Under the pieces are notes generated by a model, which saw only the letters and a program-made list of their open reading frames with translations, did not search any database and was not told where the DNA came from. Shown one piece after another: positions 12,601 to 23,187 of a stretch of DNA of 64,000 nt. Within the stretch, counting starts at the first letter, position 1, and the number at the start of each line of letters is the position of its first letter. The translations under genes and the position numbers were made by a program. Origin of the DNA: Lunularia cruciata (taxonomy: Eukaryota > Streptophyta > Marchantiopsida > Lunulariales > Lunulariaceae); NCBI GenBank assembly GCA_948567375.1, contig OX419756.1, positions 19,907,001 to 19,971,000 of the forward strand, read 5' to 3'.

Positions 12601-12928
12601 TATGCAAATCCACTCTATCTTTCATATTTCCAAGTTTAAACTCTTTTTTCTTATTCATCTTCCTTTTCCACTTGCGTCCAACCCACTCCTCCTCCCTTCT
12701 CTATCAATGATCATGTATAAGACAATATAAGTTGATTGTATCCTTGCATATTTTCACATACAACATGGCCACCAATAACATAATAAGTATAAAGTCTTTT
12801 GGAAAGGGTGGGTTTAAACCCTAAACCCCTCATGATGCCACTTGGGAGCCTCTTTCTCATCTCCACAACGCACAAACTTCCCATCCAAGAGTTTGAAGCT
12901 TCTATGGTGATGAAGACGTCAACAACTT

Positions 12929-12942
12929 GCGGTGAGGGAATA
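12929..12942 (+). other. Polypurine tract of copy B
   Basis: GCGGTGAGGGAATA lies directly before the LTR that begins TGTAACAATATGG. Polypurine tracts prime plus-strand DNA synthesis and always abut the 3' LTR. A very similar tract precedes the next LTR at 13469, which supports both boundaries. Confidence 0.65.
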
Positions 12943-13444
12943 TGTAACAATATGGAGTTTATAGATGAGTTAGTTGAGACTAATGATAAAGAAAATAGGC
13001 CAAATTAGCCAAGACTTATAAGAATATTCTAGAAGTATCTAATAAGCTTCTTGGTACTTTCCAAGTATTGGGTAATGTGTATGCCAATTGAAAACTTCTA
13101 GGAGGAAGTTCTTGGAAGCATTTTGGTTAGCTTAGTTTCTATGCCAAGTAGGTGGTTTCTAGAAGAAAATTTCTTAGAAATCTTCTCAACTAGCTTAATT
13201 TGCATGCCAAGTGGGAGGGTTCTCCAAAAAATTCCTTGTTAATTTAGCTTGGACTCTAAGAATACAACTCTTAAGAAGTGCCTAAGAAGCTTCTCAAGAG
13301 CCTTGTATGTTCACTCTAAATACCAAAGCTCAAGCTCATCCTAGACATTCAAAATTTCTCTCATTCAAGAATCCCAATATGATTTTCATTATGATCTTTC
13401 ACTCCAATATTCTATCCTCTTATTTCTCTCCTTGGTCTTTTACA
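12943..13444 (+). repeat. 3' LTR of chromovirus copy B
   Basis: The LTR begins TGTAACAATATGGAG and ends CTTTTACA, giving the usual TG...CA ends. It shares diverged blocks with 7725-8223 and 13469-13890. It contains the same roughly 65-bp subrepeat structure (AAGCTTCTTGG, TAGCTTAGTTT.TATGCCAAG) seen in the other LTR. Confidence 0.75.
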
Positions 13445-13468
13445 TCACCAAGTAGCGGAGGGAGAATA
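13445..13468 (+). mobile_element. 24-bp remnant of a third internal region
   Basis: Only 24 bp separate two complete LTRs. The right 18 bp (13451-13468, AGTAGCGGAGGGAGAATA) are a polypurine tract like that of copy B. This looks like an element whose whole internal region was deleted except for the tract. Confidence 0.6.
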
Positions 13469-13890
13469 TGTAATAATATGGAGGTAATAGACAAGTGAAT
13501 AGAAGTTAATGAGTTAATAGTCTAAGCTAAATATAGCAAAAGGAAATAAATTTAACCTAAGAATATTCTAGAAGTATCAAGGAAGATTGTGGATAGAATA
13601 TTCTAGAAGCACCCAAGAAGCTTCTAGGTGAGAACCTTCCTTGGGTAGAGTAGCTTGTATGCCAAGCTAATGGTTAGCTTAGCTTTTAAGCCACATAAAA
13701 AATTAGTTTAGTAGGCAAATTTTAGAAGATACCTTCCTTGGAAGCTCCTTTAGAGTCTTGTACCCAAGTTACCTATAAATACCTAAGCCATGCTCGAACT
13801 AGGAATTCTGAGCTTCCTTCACTTGAGAGTCCCAATGTGATCTTCCATTCAAACCTTACATTCTCTTATTTCTCTCTTTGGCCTTTTACA
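13469..13890 (+). repeat. Second, adjacent chromovirus LTR
   Basis: This LTR starts TGTAATAATATGGAGG after its own polypurine tract and ends CTTTTACA at 13890. It carries a clear TATA box (CCTATAAATACC, near 13770) and a downstream block ACTTGAGAGTCCCAATGTGATC shared with the other LTRs. It is about 80 bp shorter because some of the internal subrepeats are missing. Confidence 0.75.
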
Positions 13891-13992
13891 CCAATCAAGG
13901 CTCTTCAAGATGGTGAAATGAAGGTGCAATTGCTAGTGAAGAGGTCAAAGGAGGAATAACACCAGAGTGCAATAAGACAAGTATGCAACATC

Positions 13993-14346
13993 ATGGAGGA
14001 GATGAGAGTCAAGTTTGTGGAGAGCACCACCTCCATAGATGAGGTACATGAGCTCAGACTTGCATGTCAGGAACTCATGGAGCCCTTGAAGAGCAAACCT
14101 TGGAGAATAGCTTTAGGACTTAGGACTAGGATAGAAAGGAAGTTCAAGGAGTTGATAGAGAGCTTGAGTATGACTTTGCTATCTACTAGAGCTTGTTTTG
14201 ACAAGGTAGTAGAGACCTTAGAGTTAGAAGAGAATTTTGAGGAAGCATCAAAGCCATTAGAACTGGTTGTGGAGGTAGTGGTGCAGCATGGTGCAGCACC
14301 TTCTATACCATCTTTATACCCTCTTAGAGCTGCATCTCTTATATAG
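13993..14346 (+). CDS. Small ORF downstream of the LTR array, uncertain
   Basis: This open frame of 117 codons is rich in Glu, Lys and Leu (helical character; RIERKFKELIESLSMTLL). It starts about 100 bp after the last LTR. It may be the leader or gag start of a further retroelement copy rather than a host gene. No domain is recognised, and no matching protein is seen in copy B. Confidence 0.25.
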   Translation: MEEMRVKFVESTTSIDEVHELRLACQELMEPLKSKPWRIALGLRTRIERKFKELIESLSMTLLSTRACFDKVVETLELEENFEEASKPLELVVEVVVQHGAAPSIPSLYPLRAASLI

Positions 14347-15500
14347 CCATGACCATTAGGCATTTTTAGCAGTGGCTGGTCATTAGTGTTGTTAGTTTTA
14401 TAGTTATTAGTTATGAGTGCCTATAGCTATTTAAGCATAGAATTCAAAGTACTACATCATCTAGTAACAATTAGTGAATAAAGTGAAAGAGCTTCCTTGC
14501 TCTTTGTCACTTTTATCAACTCCCTCATAAAATTTTCTTGATTTTTGTTGGCATTTTGGTTGAAGATCAATAAATAGTGTGGGTTGCTTTGTGTGTATGG
14601 TCACTAGCTTTGGGTGCAATTGCTTGCTACAATGCCTTAAAAGCCTTATGCTATAGTCTTGTAAGTAACCAAAGTGTGAATATTAAATGGATAGATTGTC
14701 AAGAAAATCTTGTCGTGTATCAAAGATTATGCATTCCAAAGCATAGAACATTGGGTCTTTTGAACATAATTTTGGGAGGATAATGCATTTCAAAGGGTAG
14801 GACATCAGTGCCTTGTGGAGAATATCGGTCTTGGGAGAAGACAGTGCACTCCAAAAGATAGAACATTACGGTTTGCTGAAGATGGTGCATTTGGAAGTGT
14901 AATACATTATCTTTGGTGAAGATGGTGCTTTTGCATGGGGAGTACATTGATTTCACAGAATATGATACTTAGGAAGGGATGCACATAATCTTTGGAAGAC
15001 CTCCAATTTTGGCCTCCAAAAGGAATGAGGATCTTGGGGAGGTAAGCACCTTCCCAATAAGGCCCGGTCTTTAGAAGACCACACCCCTTCTCTTCAGAAG
15101 GGTAGGACACTTCTTCATGAGACCTTTTGAGAAGAGGAGCACCTCTTGTTCTGAACCATCACTTCTCAAAATTCATTAGAACTATAGTTTATTTCAGGTG
15201 ATTATTCTTTGTTGTTTCTATAGTGCAACTTTTTGGTATCATTGTCCTCAATGGGGCGTTGTCTCTTCCCAAGAGGTTAAATAGTAAATTGTAAAGGACT
15301 CCAATGTGACATTCTCCTTTGTATTCAATCATTTCCGACCCTTATCCTTGTGGGATCAACCTATTACTTACTAAAATACCTCAAATGTGAATTGTCACAA
15401 TAACTCACAATTTCTACTTTTGAGAAAGAAAATGTTTGTATGTGTCAAGCCATTCTTGTACCAACCAGGTATCATAACAAAGCAAATCCATAGTAAAATC
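14347..15500. repeat. Degenerate repeat tract, possible LTR of another element
   Basis: Between about 14720 and 14990 a degenerate motif of the type GTGCATTCCAAAGCATAGAACATT recurs about five times at 40-62 bp spacing (near 14728, 14783, 14845, 14887, 14927). At 15465 a primer-site-like AGGTATCATAACAAAGC follows TTGTACCAACC, as at the inner edge of an LTR. I read this as a decayed LTR of a different element family. No genes. Confidence 0.35.
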
Positions 15501-17391
15501 TAACAAAGACATATACGAAGAGATTTTAAGTTACAGGTCCAAGGAAATTATGAATTAGCGAAATGAATTTAAACTTATCTTATGGAGGCCTCTAGATCAA
15601 TTGCCCTGGACGATTGCTTTCTACTACTTGGATCTATCGTTTGATGAGCAACTAGCCACTTGATAAACTTACTACCTTTGTAGTTGGTACTCATGGAATG
15701 GTTCATTCCATCTGCCAATACTTTGTATCTATCAGGAGTTTAAACTTGATCGGATTGTCAAATTGATCAACTGTAATGGAATTGAATCGATTACATTTGA
15801 CACGATTCTTCATATCGGATCCATAATTTTGCACAATTTTTGTTAGAGTCAAACATTATACATGCATGGATCTAAGTACCTCCAACTCAAAACGCAAATA
15901 GACACGATTTATCCATCGTTAGGTATCGATATATAACTTCAATACTCTTTGGCCGTAAACACACAAGAGGGTTCAAGAGTATCGAATTTAATTTATTTGA
16001 ACCTCGTATAAATTGAGTGGGTACTAACAGGTACTTACAGAGTATTAAAGTTATTTAATTGATGGTTAATAAATTAACTTTAATATTGTCTAACTTTAAA
16101 TTCACATTTCATTGCTACCTAAAATTGATAGATTCACATAAAATACTCTTTAATTCTCTTCATATTGAATTACTTCTCCGTTTCTATCATGTTCAAAATG
16201 AATTAACCTCGCTCTCCAATCTTCTTCACACATCAAACTTTTACCTAGTTTCTATTGGCTGAATAAGTGTCCTTTTCTTTTATCTTTTACAAACAAACCA
16301 GATCTATTCAATATTTTCCTTTACCACTTGAGAATTAAAAGCTCAAGAATAAAAATTCAATCATATATCTTCAACTATAGACGAGGTTTTCCGGCGAATA
16401 TATCAAGGATGGTTGGAGTAGATGTCACAACACCAATGCTGTATATTGGCAATTATGTCCATTATTGAAGGAGAAAATTGTATAAAGATGTAGAATTCCA
16501 GATATGATACTAATAATCGTAAGAATATTAATCTTTCATGACAGCTATAAACATTAATTATCACAGGCTTCTCCTCTAGAAAAAAAAAAATGACATCGCT
16601 TTCAATGACCTATTATGATGGGTAGTGTTAGACAGAATAACCAGACTTGTTTAGAATTTTTATATCACAGGATAACCAAATAATAAAAACGTAATCTAGT
16701 GAAACCATGCTTCATTTAGTAGAACACATTACCCATTAAAAGATTTAGATTCATTCTTTAGTTTTAAATTAAAACTATAACAAAGACATCAATTCCAATT
16801 TCTAACGTGAGATGAGATTACCAACATTAGTACGAGTTTATACTCTTACCATCCAAAGCAGCAAAAATCTCTAACATAGATTAGGACGGTGCTGCCTCAG
16901 GAATGGATGAGAGAGCCCCGTTCAAAATTCTATTTTGTTGTACTATGAAGTAGTCAGCAAAGAATTTTAATGCTTGGTAAGGCAGCTGAGGTGTGAACAC
17001 AGCAGAGAGTTTCAATTCGAGAATTTTCTAGAATAGATTGACTTTAGCAAATATTAGGGATGGGTTAACGTGGATAAATATTAATGGGATGCCTTGATCT
17101 AAAAGTGAATGAATTCATAAACTTGCATAGTATTCTCTCAGACGGATTAATTAACAAATAACCAGATGGATTTAAAAGAATAATGCCACTTTCGCAAAAT
17201 GTAATGAGACTACTCTCCATACATCTCATAACATTCCATATTCTCATTAACATCTCATAATTTTACAAGTTTTTCGAATGTACCTACAAATAATTTTACG
17301 ATCTTACTATGGAATGAAAAAGGCGATTTAAATCCCCAATTGACTAACTTTCACTATACACGGTGACACAAGATCCCTGAAAGTTCCACGT
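15500..17391. other. AT-rich intergenic DNA, no gene seen
   Basis: There are no open frames with coding character, no recognisable repeat family and no RNA gene in this stretch. It separates the retroelement block from the NPF-derived pseudogene. Confidence 0.5.
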
Positions 17392-18490
17392 TCAAGCAGA
17401 GTGTGACAAGACCTCACTTTTGGCTTTCATCTTCGAGTGGATAAGAGATTCCCCGTGGTGTAGATGGTGTTTTTGTTGCTCGAAACTTTCACTTCCCATA
17501 TTGGAGCCCCAAGATACGGATCTATGGTGATGGGGCAGCTCGTGTGTTCCATCGCTTATGCAACAAATGAATTTGACTGGTAAATAATTGACCGATTCGA
17601 AGTAAGGAATTTCCTGCACTTTGACCTGGTGATCCTTGTAGATCCTGTTCGCTGACATGGAAGTTGACTGCAGCTGACCCCATTCTTGTTTCTCCGAATA
17701 GCGTTTAGATTCACCTCTCAGTGACCTATTCTAGTTCAATGTCCTATCTCTGCTTTATATTTTTTGTATATTTGTAGTAAAGTGATCGTAGACCGGAAGA
17801 GGACGAGCTGATGAGACTAGCTGCTGCAAGGAGAAACTGGATGGTCTCCCGATGAAATTTGGTCTGCAGTCATGCATTAGACACGCTCCCGACAGCATGC
17901 TTGTGGCCCGTATTGCTGTTCACAATTGTGACCATCTAGGTGCTGGTGTAATGTCCAATCGATAGAGTGCACACATACAGCAGCGGACCAATTCCCACAG
18001 ATCTCATAGATTCAAGAAATTCATTGTAAACAGAACAACAGCTGGTGAGCTGCATAGGTGAAAGCTCTCATAGAGCCAAGGAAGTACATACAAAAGCCAG
18101 AAAACTTTCATGTTCATTCACTCACGTTCACTGCTACAGTCGATACCTGCCTCAGTTACTCAGTAAGACTTTCAACAATCGAAACAATAACGCGAACGAG
18201 AATGGACAATACTGTGTAGGAAGGATTACAGATCAGAAGAATAAAAAATGGCGATGCTCTTTGCAAGCTATATCATGATGGACGCACTGTCATACTAAGA
18301 GTCTACCGCCTAAGCGAGTTTGGTTGATGGGGTTTCATCATGACTGTTTACTCATTGGCAAACGATGCATGAGGAAAATATCTGCGACCACTTCCACTGG
18401 CGGCCAGATTACGAATGATTCAGCTTCATCTGTTATGCAATACACTCTCTTCAGTACGCATATGGATCCATAGGAGAGCCTAAACAAGGG
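17392..18490 (-). pseudogene. Decayed partial copy of the adjacent NPF transporter gene (3' part)
   Basis: Minus-strand similarity to the intact NPF gene at 20155-23187 runs in the same order. The C-terminal tail (VQEIPYFES..., LPHHHRSVSWGSN, EQQKHHLHHGE) mirrors VQ/LQEIPTFES..., RPHHQRTSSLGSN and EQQKLHLHHRR in the intact protein. Further up, 17820-18230 aligns at DNA level with 20650-21010, which encodes late membrane segments. Stops and indels break the upstream part, while the last 88 codons (17658-17392) remain open. No counterpart of the N-terminal exons was found, so this is a 5'-truncated tandem duplicate in the same orientation. It is a pseudogene unless the small tail ORF has been recruited. 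Confidence 0.8.
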
Positions 18491-20154
18491 ACCGTACTCG
18501 ATCTTCAAGAAAGTCTAACTTGAGTAATTTCAGTGGATCTAAATGCACAGAAAGAATTGTGTTGTTTTTAGGGGCATTTTCGAAAATGCCATTAAAAAGT
18601 TATTCTCCAAAATACCTCATTTAACGAAAATTATTACCAGATTTCCCACATCAACTCACGCAGGATCGCAACAGTATCATAACCAAATCGATACAGAGAT
18701 TAACATGAATAATGAAAGGTGAAAATTTAAAATGAATATGAACTAATTTGGAAAATAAAATTTTAAATAGTAAATTGCTAAAATTTCCTCTTGGTAAAAC
18801 AGAAATAATATATTTCAGAAAACAATTAATACTACGTTTTAGAAAATTCCCGTTATTTCTTTGGATAACAAAACAGCGATTCTATGTTAGAGTCATCTGT
18901 CACGGGCTGTGAGCCAGTTATACATAGAAACAGGTATAGTACAATCACACTGCACTAAGTACTAAGTGGTTGAGGTGGCTAGCCAAGTTCAAGTTCATTA
19001 AATGCCCTAGCATATCGTTGTCTTCATGTAAAAGGACAATCATAGGAGAAAAGAAGCATAAGAAAATCATCACCGCAACTCTTATCGTCACATCATTCTA
19101 TTCATGACCACAACTTCCGGATTAGCAACCCGGATCGAGGATCTCGATATTCATGCAATGCCATGGTTTTAAGTATGTGTCTGTATATAAGCCGAGACAA
19201 CAAAGGTGAGCCAGAACTATATAGATATGATATTGTGGATTATTATTTTATGTAGTAATAACCGTTAACTAATTTTTTATTTTATTTTTTCTAAATTATA
19301 AACATGTTTTTGTATATTTATAATATTTAAATATAAATAATTTTATATAATATCTTATATTTAGTAATTCCTTCATTATCGAAGCTTCATCCAAATTTGA
19401 TCTCAAGAACGAAGAAATAACACGTGGACAACTTGTTCACAGCATCGTTTCACGGGGTAAACACGCTAATAACTATAACAGTTTTTCAAGCAAAGTCTAA
19501 TACACGAAAGTACTAGATCTCATCATGCTTCTCTCATTAGAGAAAAGAGATTCTTGGAAATAAAATTGAAGATCTAACTTGCACGCCTCTCATGATACCT
19601 TCGGAATGAAACCACAGAATTCATGTGTAGAGTGTAACCAAGTAGGCCAATTTAATTTTCTTCTATCAACAATCGGTTAACATGAGCTGATGAACACCAA
19701 CATTAATGAGGATAGTGAAATGGACGCTAGTCAAATTTGAAACCACCAATGGAGAATGCGTGCACGATCAACAACATGACGCAAACGTACTCCAGCTTTG
19801 GCAGTACTGTTGTAATTTGTTCAATTCTACCCATTTACAATGTTGTTCAACTTCTCACAATTTCATCCCACCTTGCTGCAGAAGGTCAGAGAGAGAAGAA
19901 AGAGGAAAAGAATCTTCTTCTCTAATTAGCCCTCACTGTCAGGCAGCAGATTGACTACCGGGCACTGTTTCGAGCAGAAGTCTACTTTTGACAGTTAAAA
20001 GTTAAAGTTCCGTTATGAATCACACTTTTTCTAAGTGACGAAATACGTGCGAAATTACAGTGTTGAGGTGTCAAGGGAACTCGATTCATTGCAGCTTCGA
20101 CAGTTCGGAAATCCATTTCTCAGGGCCGAAATTGATAGTGTCTTTCGATGCTTG
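18491..20154. other. Intergenic, with short palindrome and AT-rich island
   Basis: No gene is recognised. A perfect 18-bp palindrome (GGCATTTTCGAAAATGCC) lies at 18573-18590. The stretch 19220-19375 is almost pure A/T. The rest is unremarkable and includes the 3' flank of the NPF gene. Confidence 0.45.
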
Positions 20155-23100
20155 TCACACAATTGATGTCGTTGTGACAGTGTGTATTGGTATTTGGCCC
20201 TCATCTTGTGGTGGTTGAGACAGAGATCGGTCCCTTCTGTGGTGCAGATGAAGCTTTTGCTGCTCAGAATAATCATTTCGGACATTGGATCCCAAAGATG
20301 AGGTTCTTTGGTGGTGAGGCCTCTCGGGTGTCCCCTTGCAATCTGCATCAAATGATTTCGATTGGCGAGTGCCCACCTTTGTACCCGACTCGAAGGTAGG
20401 AATCTCCTGCAGCATGACCTTGTGAAACTTGTAGTCCCCATTCGTAGATATGGAAGTCGGCAGCAGCTGCAGCTGCTCTATCCCTGGATGTGCGACCCCA
20501 TCCTTGTTCTTCCCGCCCAGATCCACTTCTTCACATTCGTGGGAAGAGTCTCTGCTTTCTTCCAGGTCAATTTCTTCTACATTTCCTGCCTCTGCTTTAT
20601 ATTTGTACCAATGAGCACAAACAAGAAAGAGGAGGAAGTTGATCACACTAGCTGCGGCCAGCATCCAGTAAAAATTGTATAACTTTCCCCCATCGATGTT
20701 GTCAGGTAACCATGCACCAGAAACGCTCCCATCAGCACGCTGGTGCCCAGTAATGCTGTTCACCATCGAGACCATCAAGCTGCTCGTATAGTACCCAATG
20801 GAGAGGGTGCACACGCACAGTGCAGCTCCCATGGATCGCATTGCTTTAGGAGATTCATTGTAGAAGAAATCGAGTTGCCCTGCATAAGTGAGAGCTTCCC
20901 CAGAACCTACGAGTACATATTGGGGCAAAAGCCAGAAAATACTCATGTTCACTGCTCCAACTGATCCCTGCACGGACTGTTGGGAGTTCACGTGCCTCAT
21001 GCGTTCCTTCTCAATAACTGCAGCAATAACCATCGTGATTATGGAGATCACAAGTCCAATGCCAATCCTCTGCAGCGGGGTAACACCCTTCACATTACCC
21101 GTAAATCGTTTGGCAATGGGTACAAATGCCCTCTCCCACAAATAAATGGTTAGAAGGATGGCTCCTTGAAGAAACGCAGCCATGGAGGCCGCTGGGAACT
21201 CGAAGCTTGAGCCCAGCTTCCTCTTCATAGTATTGCCTTGCTCCACAGAAAATGTCGTCATTTGAGCGTAGACTGTGTAAAACAGCGACGTCGTGATCAG
21301 AATGGGCATCAACCGAATCACCATCTTCGTTTCCTCCACAGCTGATACTGTGCCCAGCCGCCATGGACTCATCGAGTTGGGCTCCGCAGCATCTTCCATA
21401 ATTGCTGCTTTATCCAAAAATCTGCTCATTGCCAGAAGTCCCACATTAGCGTACGTGATTGAAGTTCGGGATTTGTACTTGTTCTGAAGATAGGCATGTT
21501 TCACTAATATAGGAGTAAATAAACTTAATATCATCTCCATATGTTAGGCTTATCACAGTTGTTGGCATTTCCACGTAATTCGTAGCGAATGCTCAGTGAA
21601 GTTACTCACTTGAATTGATTGCTGTGTTTCACGTACACGTAGTCTCGTGGTTTGTCCTTCTTGCTGAGATCGTAGAGCATGGCGACGTCAGTTGGAAGAG
21701 AGAGATTGCGCTTCTTGTAGGCCGCCACGAAAACCTTTGCAATCTGGGTCAAAGGACTGCCCTTCGGAGCCTTGTATCTGTACAATTTTCGGCCCGCGGC
21801 AAAAGCTATGACCACGATGAGCATGGCAACCGTGGGGATAAGGTAACCCCATTCTCGACCCACGTTGTCCTGGATGTAGACAAGCACTGTCACGGCAAAG
21901 AAAGCACCGAGCGTGATTCCAAAGAAGTACCAGCTGAAGAATCCGTTCAGACTTTTCTTCTCCTCGTCATGATGAGGATCGAATTGGTCTGCACCGAATG
22001 GTGATGCACAAGATTTTATCCCTCCTGTTCCTAAAGCTATCAAATACACTGAGATGTAAATTATGATGAGCGGAGTTCCAGTTTGAGATGGGCACGTATC
22101 TCCCAAGCACGAGCTGGGCTTGAGTGATGGAATAGTCACTGATAATGTCAGCAGCAGCAAACCCTGCAATACAATCATAACGAAACAGGGTCTTACTTGG
22201 AGCCCCTCGACTTGTTCAGCTGAACCAAGACCAAACGGAAATGGATTCATGAAAACCTGAAGATCAAGTGATTTCGAATTTATGTATTCAGGGCTGTTTT
22301 CGTCTCTGGCTACTGAGCGCTACAATTTTGACACAGTCAGAAAATTGAAAATAAGAGAAAATGGCGGGAGTTCGTGAAGATTGACATCCCAACTTACGAG
22401 GAACTGTATGAAGGATGCGCCAGTAATAACTACAAAACGGCCCACCAGAGCATCGGCGATGAATCCTCCGAGCAGGGTGAACATATACGAAGTACCTTGA
22501 TAAGTCGTTATCAAGTTCGCTGAGTATGAAGATGACAGGTGTAGCTTCCCGGTGAGATACGGCACCAGATTGATAACAATGCCTCCCACTGCCAACTTTT
22601 CACATGTCTCTGGCCCTACAGTGTCCACCCAACAAATCGAACAACAGAATTTGGTAAGAACATTTGCAAAGATTCTAAATACGCGAAATTTAGCCTGCTG
22701 TGACTTACAGATTGTGATCACTAAAGATGCAAACGATGCAGATTGTGCTTAATTTACTGCACTTCTAATAATAACATGAGCTCATCATCTCTTCTCCCAT
22801 TCTGTTGTTTCTAGCTCTCTTGAAGCCTCGAGAGATAGGAGACCACAATCTTGGTTCTAGCTGGAGTATGAATTTTAGAGCATTCATGATCGATAAAATC
22901 AAGAATCTGAATTTTTCATGGTAGCCTACTCATGACCTCTCTGATGCATGACGCTCAGGGATCAATGGAATTTGGTCGGTGGCGAAGAAAAGATCGATCA
23001 ATATTAGTTTATCGTGAATCTACAAATTTATAGTGTGAAGATCACCTAATATTAGTGGTCCTGTTCTCCAGCCACCACTCCTATCTCTCCTTGGAATTTG

Positions 23101-23187
23101 TCCTCTGTAATCGGTCGATCCATCCGTAAGAAGAATTTCCTCCTCGTTGATAGAAGGCATCCCACTCACGACGTGATCCTGCGGCAT
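20155..23187 (-). CDS. NRT1/PTR family (NPF) proton-coupled transporter
   Basis: Four exons splice cleanly: 23187-23046, 22615-22398, 22163-21610 and 21421-20155. Together they give 726 residues with all phases closing and GT-AG borders. The family moves nitrate, di/tripeptides or plant hormones across membranes with protons. Features seen are an N-terminal GGWRTGPLIL block, ETCEK at residues 50-54 (the ExxE[K/R] proton-coupling motif of the first helix), the conserved FLDKAAI after the central loop, and about 12 hydrophobic helices. A hydrophilic tail of about 150 residues is longer than usual (family near 600 residues) and rich in Ser, His and Gln. Substrate cannot be told from sequence. 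The start ATG lies in the short first exon typical of the family. A broken copy of its 3' end lies 1.7 kb downstream. Confidence 0.92.

Larger units (their letters stand above)
8224..12942 (+). mobile_element. Ty3/gypsy chromovirus, copy B (full-length but inactive)
   Basis: This internal region of about 4.7 kb is bounded by a primer site on the left and a polypurine tract plus LTR on the right. The order is gag (8628-9120), protease-like region (about 9400-9560), reverse transcriptase (about 10370-10680), RNase H (about 10930-11380), integrase (about 11880-12240) and a degraded chromodomain (about 12720-12920). Stops and frameshifts are frequent. Corresponding blocks of copy A can be recognised throughout but have diverged by substitutions and indels, so both are old. 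Shared LTRs between A and B suggest an array made by recombination between related elements. Confidence 0.85.

Noticed and set aside
13445-13890. Solo LTR from a separate insertion
   Set aside because: The directly preceding polypurine tract and the adjoining full LTR fit a collapsed element in the array better than an isolated solo LTR.
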